Part shown: positions 58,132-64,000 of the stretch, one piece after another
How the letters are laid out: every line of letters starts with the position of its first letter
Numbering within the stretch: the first letter of the stretch is position 1
Assembly (NCBI GenBank): GCA_004352715.1
Contig: SCFE01000018.1
Coordinates: 1,276,278-1,340,277, forward strand
Direction of reading: 5' to 3'
DNA: 64,000 nucleotides
Origin: Hofstenia miamia
Lineage: Eukaryota; Xenacoelomorpha; Acoela
Position numbers and translations under genes: made by a program
The notes under the pieces: model-generated
The model's database searches: none
Seen by the model: the letters and a program-made list of their open reading frames with translations, nothing else
What the model was told of the DNA's origin: nothing

Positions 58132-59106
58132 ATATATGTAATTGATGTTGACCATATTAAGTTTAACAAATAGGTTTAACAGAAATTAGAATTTATTCAA
58201 CTGATATGTTTCTAGATTTTTTGCTAAGCATTGTTGAATAATAAAAAGGCAAAATTTTTACTATATAAATTCTATTGCAAATGCCATCACAATAGAGATG
58301 GTTTTCCAATAATTGGAAAACAATATGCTTTTAAATTAATGTGATCAATATTTGCAGGGAAAGCATGATAAAGATATCAAAGTTCCTGCTTAACTGTCCC
58401 ATTTTGACTTTTCTTATTTGACTAGCAAAATTGGTTAACTATAACAAAAATGTAATAGTTAGGTATGAGATTTTAAAAGTATATTTATATAACTTTTCAC
58501 CAAATTGTTAAGAAATTGTAAAATGTGTTCAGTACTGTTTGCAATATTATTAAGATTAAAAACAGTTGGACCTAATTATTTTGTTTATAGGTTGTAATTC
58601 AAATTATAAATTGTTTTTTGTTTATGAAAAAGGTTTTTCTATTAAAAATTGATTTTAAACTGGTTATATATTCATTTAAAATGATCAAAATTATGATAAA
58701 AAATAACCATATTTAAGTGGGTTATAAAAGTTTTTTAGATATAAAATGATATTCTTTGATGTAATTTATTTTAATTTGGTTAAAAATTGAACTAAAAATG
58801 GTTATTTATTGGTTATAAGAAGCTGGTTTTTGACTGGACATTTAAACAGAAATTAACATTAAAAAACATTTTTTTAATTAATTTAGTTATGAATAACAGT
58901 TTATGTTGGATTAAAATCTATTGTTCTTATACTTTGGTGCGCCTTGCACATCTGTTTAATGTTAGAAATAAATGCATTGCAAAATGTCATAAATGTATAA
59001 TTGTTATATATTAAATATATATATATAAAATTTTCCTATGCATTTATTTTGCACTCTGCTAAAGTGTATATAGTTTTAAAATATTTTATTTTCCTCTATT
59101 GTTTAG
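58132..59106. other. AT-rich stretch, no gene seen
   Basis: No CpG until the single site near 58940. Nothing coding is recognised until the acceptor at 59106. Confidence 0.4.
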
Positions 59107-59196
59107 CTGGACTACATAATTGAAAGGAATGATTCTGAAGAAATACAGTTCATTTCAGATGCACTTGCAATGATCAACTTATTCTACAGAATTTGA
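59107..59196 (+). CDS. Candidate terminal exon of a host gene
   Basis: After a strong acceptor (TTTTCCTCTATTGTTTAG) there is a 30-codon open piece ending in TGA: 29 residues, amphipathic and acidic, with IIERNDSEEIQF in the middle and LFYRI at the end. AATAAA follows at 59327. The arrangement of pyrimidine tract, AG, short open exon, stop and polyadenylation signal is what a last exon should look like, and it sits at the right edge of the CpG-poor domain. I do not recognise the protein and no upstream exon is identified. Confidence 0.35.
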   Translation: MDYIIERNDSEEIQFISDALAMINLFYRI

Positions 59197-59326
59197 AAAA
59201 TACATGAATTTGGTATTCAATAATTGTTCAAGAATTGAAAACTTCTTGAGCAGTTATATTTAGATTTTAATTTGAAGTAATACTATATATCAATGTTTTC
59301 AAATTTTCTACAAGTAAATAAATAGA

Positions 59327-59332
59327 ATGTAG
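59327..59332 (+). terminator. Candidate polyadenylation signal
   Basis: AATAAA about 130 bp beyond the stop of the putative terminal exon. Confidence 0.3.
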
Positions 59333-60950
59333 TATATGTAGATGCATTAGCGAACATATAATCCCATTTATTTCTATGCATTATTTGAAAGAGTGAAGGA
59401 TAATGTGTCATTGGACTGGAGAATTAGTTCAACAATCACAATAAATTAAGTTCATTTAATTTCAAATAATATTTTGTAAATATTTAATGTCACTGAACTA
59501 ATTTCCCGCAAGAGGGTTTGTAAATCACTCAATTAAATTTTGTGTAATGAGCCTTGAGCATTTCTCAAAAGAAGGTTTATATTGCTCACAAAAAATATGA
59601 CATTTGGCACTTGCCTATCATATAAAAAAAACAGTTTTCTGATTTCTTTCATTGATGATGTTATTTATATTATAGATTTTGGACATAGGCCTACAGTGGA
59701 TGAATACAAAGCTAATACAATGCATTCCAATTCAAAAGTCTTTGTTTTTATTGAATTTCTATAATTTTGCAATTATAGTGTTAATGGGATACAAAAATTG
59801 AAATGAATAGGATATTTGAAAAATTTTCTTACTAAAACTCTTAGGGTAGACAGAATTAGATAAAAATCTTCAATAGAAATGACGGAAATAACTTTACTGT
59901 ATATATCTTTGACAAATGTTGTTTGTCAAGATTTTTATATAGCTGAATAGTTATTAATAATTTTCAAATAATCCGTGTTGATTTGATGGTTTAAAATGCT
60001 TCGTAAGTTTTTCATTTAAGTGTAACAATGCTTTCCTTTGAATAATTTTCATAATGATCTTTATCTATAGTTAAGTTTTTAATGTGAAGCGCAGGGGCAT
60101 TTGGGTGACACTCGAACTATTGAAAATTTTATCCCAATTAGTTTTATTGGGAGACTTGCTGATTAAATTATACGTACGCCCTAGAAGTGCTTCGTATTTT
60201 TAATAAAGTTCATAAAAACTCAACCTTTAATGTAGAATCACTGCGTTGAGAACTATGCCAGGGGACTTAATGTCAAAGCAGAAGATCGCTTAGGTGATAA
60301 TTAACTAGAGCAACAGTGATTCTAACTAAGTAGCAAGAGAACAAGATTGAACTGAACTTTTTTCTCTATTTACAGATGCTTTGGTGTCATACAATGCGTA
60401 TTAACAATATGTACAAACATACAAACAACTAGTCACTAGTAAACACGAAAAGCGCCTGAGCCGGCCGATACTAGAAAACAGTAGATGCCGATGCTACATT
60501 AATATCAATGTAAATTTCACAAATACAAGTTCCTTACAAGCCTGATTAAAATTTTATAGTTTTCTAGGTTGCCAAAGTGGTTATAGGTATTACTCTGTTC
60601 CAACCCTAGCCTTAAGCTATTTCAAAAAGTGGATTTATTAGAAATTTGAGTTACTATTGATTGAAGCTTGACAGCAATTCTATTTGCTAACCAAACTTTT
60701 GCAGAACGTGGTCACGTATAACGAATTCACTCTATTCTACTTGTACATTTCTTTGCATTTTTAGAATTTGAGGCAAAGTTTAAGAATTTGAATTTATCTG
60801 AAGAACGCTTTGAAACTCTTTGGTTAATTCCAAAAATTGGGAAAGTCCAAGGATCACATTGTGTATCATGACCTGGTGTTAACCTGGTGGACGAATGTAT
60901 GACATACCTAAATAATTCAATCGAAAGTTAGTCAGACCAATTTCCTAACA
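59333..60950. other. No gene seen
   Basis: CpG reappears from about 59.9 kb on. Short frames such as 59582-59764 lack features. Confidence 0.4.
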
Positions 60951-62640
60951 CTTTTAGCACCGTTGGAGGCGATTTAAATGATTTATCTGCGAGAGAGTCA
61001 TTGGCGAGATGTGGATTCTCACAACTTGATTTTCTTGTTTTAAATGCTTCTGCTTTCTATCAGCAAAGATCTGCGAAACAAATCAATCTGACATCTGACC
61101 ATAATGCTATTGTCGTTGATTCGAAAGAAAAACCTAAAATGGTTTACCAAAGTCCTTACAAATCACTTACTGCCAAGTCGATTTATCAAATGAATTGAGC
61201 ACTTGATACACGTGATTTCTTTGAAGTGATGGCCATTGGCAGATATTCATTGAACGGGTAACGGCCATTTATGATGAGTATTGCCCAAACTCACCGTAAA
61301 GTTATCCAGTAAAGATCCGTATTATATTACTCTAAACATAAAGGTTCTTTAGGAAAATAAGAATTGAGCGGAAAGAAGAGAATCCGTGAAGGTATTCTTC
61401 GGAATATTGGAATATTAGCTCAACCCTGAAACCACTAACAACTAATTCGCATATTGGTATCTACATTCCTCTTCCTAAATGCACTTTATCAGATAAAGCT
61501 CCGCCAGAGTTTACGGTAAATCAATTGTATCAGTTCCTGTGCAAAATTTAGAAGGCGGCATGTGGCCACGCCGTGTTTCCTTACTTGTTGATCAAACAGA
61601 ATTCGCACAACTTTGCTGAAATTCTTTACTATGTGTACAATCTCTGCCTCAAACAAGGAGTCTTCTCTGATTCTTTTAAAATTTCCCGCAGGGTTCCTAT
61701 TCCGAAGAAGAGTGGGAGAACAAATACTTTTGATTTACGACCCGTCTCAGTGACTTCAATTCTTTCAAGACATTTCGAAATTTATGCTTCTTTTTATCTC
61801 CGAGAAATATAATGTAGCTTTGAAGTCAAACCAGTTTGGATTTCGTAAGAAATCTTCAACTGAGATTGCTCTCCTGAAGATACTCGACACGGCTAGAAAA
61901 ATGCTATACTCAAATGACTATGTCAAAGCATTTCATCGCGCGCCGAGACACAGAATGATAGAGGAATTGCAAAAATTGAATATTTCTCCTTTCATTAAAA
62001 ATATCATGTCTGATTTCCTCATTAGCCGAAAGCAATGTGTTTGCATTCCGCAGGGAACCATTATGGGACCTCATTCTGTTTAATCTCTTTTACGACAGTC
62101 TACACGTAGCACCGTCTGGAATTGCATTCTTCAAGTACGCTGATGATGGGACCTTACTAGTGGTTGAAAATAATGGCAAAGACAATACCGAAACAGCACT
62201 CGAAAGTTTTGCATGCTGGTGTTCTGAACATAACATGATTCTTAACTCTGGCAAAACAGTTTAATTAATCCTTAGAAGCAATAACCGGATAAGCATTTCA
62301 GAAAACAAATCAAACTCCCATCAAAATTCTTGGAGTGAGAATTGATAAATAATTTTCCTTTTCTAAAAACTTGTCTTCGGTTTTGAAAAAAGCGAACAGT
62401 ATTTCGTATCTAATTCTGCATCTCAAGAACAGAAATTTTAGCAATGGCGAATTTAGTTCTTTGTACAACGCTCTTATTAAGCCCAAGTTGACGTATGCAC
62501 TGTCAGTTTGGGAAGATTGTTACAAGAAGGACATTGATAGGTTCCAAAGAAAAGCGCAGAAGAAAGGTCTTATTGCAGCCTATGCAGAACTTATTTCATC
62601 GTATTACTCGATAATCTTTGAGTAAATGAAAATTTCAATT
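60951..62640 (+). pseudogene. LINE of a second family: endonuclease end and reverse transcriptase
   Basis: A non-LTR element unrelated to copies 1 and 2 except by class. The endonuclease C-terminal part (about 60960-61120) has GGDLND, FSQLDFLVLN and the SDHNAIVV box. The RT follows in several frames: RRVPIPKKSGRTNTFDLRPV (61690), SNQFGFRKKSSTEIALL (61830), DYVKAFHRAPRHR (61920, motif A), VCIPQGTIMGP (62040, motif B), FFKYADDGTLLV (62140, motif C intact), ILGVRI (62330) and ALSVWEDCYKKD (62500). Frameshifts at about 61800 and 62070 and stops near 62260 and 62350 inactivate it. It keeps CpG, unlike the LINEs inside the CpG-poor domain. Confidence 0.8.
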
Positions 62641-62983
62641 CACCCACTCGCAGACTTATTGCCTGAAAGAGTTTAATATGCCCAAAGAAGTTTGAGAAAC
62701 AGAAATCCATGCGCTGAAAAGATCTCATGCTCAATCTTCAAAAAGTTCTTTGCTGTAATGTTTCTCCTGACCTATAAATATTATTTGTTAAGTAGTAGCG
62801 AAGGTATAGAATAGGGTGCACGCGGAGTACGCGGACAAAATAAACACGAAGTTTGAGTAAAAACACTGAGAAATGCAATAACACATGTAAAATGTTTAAA
62901 AAGTATTAGATATAGACCGATAACTTTGCATAATTAACTAAATTCGTAGCACGCGGTAACGCGATTTAAGAAAAATAACGTAT

Positions 62984-63856
62984 AGAAGTATGAGTTGATA
63001 AAAAATAAAGATATTTGACTTCAAAATTTCTAATTATAAAAGTATATTAACGGAAATTTATAACTCAAAACTAGTAAAACATGTTCTTTGTACACAACTT
63101 TGATCAGAATAAACTGATTTTTAGTTTCAACAAATGTCACATTTCACAAGCAATAATTAAAATAAATTAAATAAAAATAAAAAATTATTTTTGTTTCTTG
63201 ATATATTGTAACATATAATGCATTGCACTGCTATCGATTCATAAGCTGCAACATGATAATTCGGATATATAAATTTACAACGCATTTTTAGTTACATTTA
63301 TATTAATTTTAAGGCATGTAAGGACATAAAGAAACGAATATCTTCTCTATTTTAAATGTTTCAAAGAATTAAATCATAATTATTACACTAGAGGTAGATC
63401 CAAAAAAATTACTCCAGCAATGCAGCATAATTCAATTCTCCAAATACACTGTATTCAGATAAGAGGTACTAAACTATAATTACATCAAATAAAAATCACT
63501 GTCATGCAAATTCTTATATTCTTAAGAGTTCCTAAATCCATACATGAGAGATTTTGATGTTTGTTGTAAGTTTTATTTTATTTTTTGTGCAGTCGCTTTG
63601 ATAACTAATGAAATTTTAATTTTTCAGGTAAATTGTAAATGTTTTTATCAAATTTTATGAACATTTTAATTGCTATTGTTTGTAAAATGTGACATTCTTA
63701 ATGCTAAAAAACGTTTATTCCACTTTAGAGATGTGTTCACCGAAAACATATTTCATTAGTTTTGAGTTGTAATTTAGAGATTTCCGTTAATATACTTTTA
63801 AAATTAGAAATTTTAAAGTCAAATATCTCTATTTTTTATTAACTCGTAGCTACTCC
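62984..63856. repeat. Long imperfect inverted repeat (fold-back element)
   Basis: The left arm, about 62984-63165, is complementary to the right arm, about 63661-63856. The best part contains GAGATATTTGACTT-type sequence, AAGTATATTAACGGAAAT and AACTCAAAACTA, with weaker pairing inward through AATGTCACATTT. The loop is ~500 bp without a coding frame. It resembles a non-autonomous DNA transposon with long terminal inverted repeats or a fold-back element. Confidence 0.7.
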
Positions 63857-63988
63857 CATTATAATTATATTTAGATCGAGTGGATACGGCGGGAGCAATG
63901 GCAAAAAATAGATATTTTGGGAAAAAAGTGTGATTCCCGCTAAATACCTTAGAAATTTCGGCGGTTTCCCCCAAATGGAAGGTTTTGC

Positions 63989-64000
63989 ATATATATATAT
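63989..64000. repeat. TA microsatellite at window edge
   Basis: ATATATATATAT running to the end of the window; the true length is unknown. Confidence 0.8.

Noticed and set aside
1-64000. CRISPR arrays, bacterial operons, rRNA
   Set aside because: No spaced identical short repeats, no ribosome binding sites or compact operons, no rRNA sequence; everything points to an animal genome.

Overview
This is an AT-rich animal (metazoan, most likely invertebrate) genomic scaffold with assembly gaps. The basis is an intronless rhodopsin-type GPCR, polyadenylation signals, splice-like signals, and a large load of Ty3/gypsy LTR retrotransposons, APE-type LINEs, a Polinton-like DNA polymerase fragment and piggyBac-like ends. 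The species cannot be named from the sequence. Almost everything recognisable is transposon-derived and broken. The one convincing intact protein gene is the GPCR at 8209-9168.

Layout. 1-4201 (-): gypsy remnant G1 (pol plus a conserved downstream ORF, here ORF3). 4287-11100: AT-rich DNA with the GPCR, bracketed by two ~180-bp direct repeats (4287-4466 and 10375-10550). 11268-12410: a gypsy gag fragment (+, G2) abutting an antisense integrase of KRBA2/SCAND3 type. 12.8-14.5 kb: a strong hairpin, TA repeats and a tRNA-like SINE candidate. 14.8-59 kb: a domain almost devoid of CpG, filled with nested elements. These are ORF3 remnants G3 (18.4-20.2 kb) and G5 (28.3-28.8 kb), G4 with LTRs on both sides (23.2-28.2 kb), LINE copy 1 (30.57-34.33 kb, +), a 1.24-kb solo LTR or short element with a 4-bp target duplication inside G6 ORF3 (34725-35961), and G6 (to 42457) with LTR and primer binding site. 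G7 (43.8-46.9 kb) lies head-to-tail with G6. Then come a Polinton polB fragment (48.8 kb), piggyBac-like ends (47.3 and 50.0 kb), LINE copy 2 (51.9-55.2 kb, -), a plus-strand ORF3 copy G8 (55.9-57.1 kb) and a 580-bp TRIM-like miniature LTR element (57282-57861). 59-64 kb: CpG returns, with a candidate host terminal exon (59107-59196), a second and different LINE (60.95-62.64 kb) and a ~870-bp inverted repeat (62984-63856).

How the parts relate. The gypsy copies share gag, PR, RT, IN and a downstream ORF3. Their LTRs share related ends (TGTAGMATC at one end, GATKCTACA at the other) and a primer site that looks like the 3' end of tRNA-Arg. In G1, G4, G6 and G7 at least one catalytic centre or whole domain is lost or altered, so no copy here looks autonomous. 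LINE copies 1 and 2 carry stop/Gln pairs (TGA versus CAA) best explained by CGA codons deaminated on opposite strands. Together with the CpG-poor domain this points to long-term germline cytosine methylation. Several N joins (43150, 54051, 52512-53277) sit between duplicated or compositionally different pieces and look like assembly joins of separate repeat copies.
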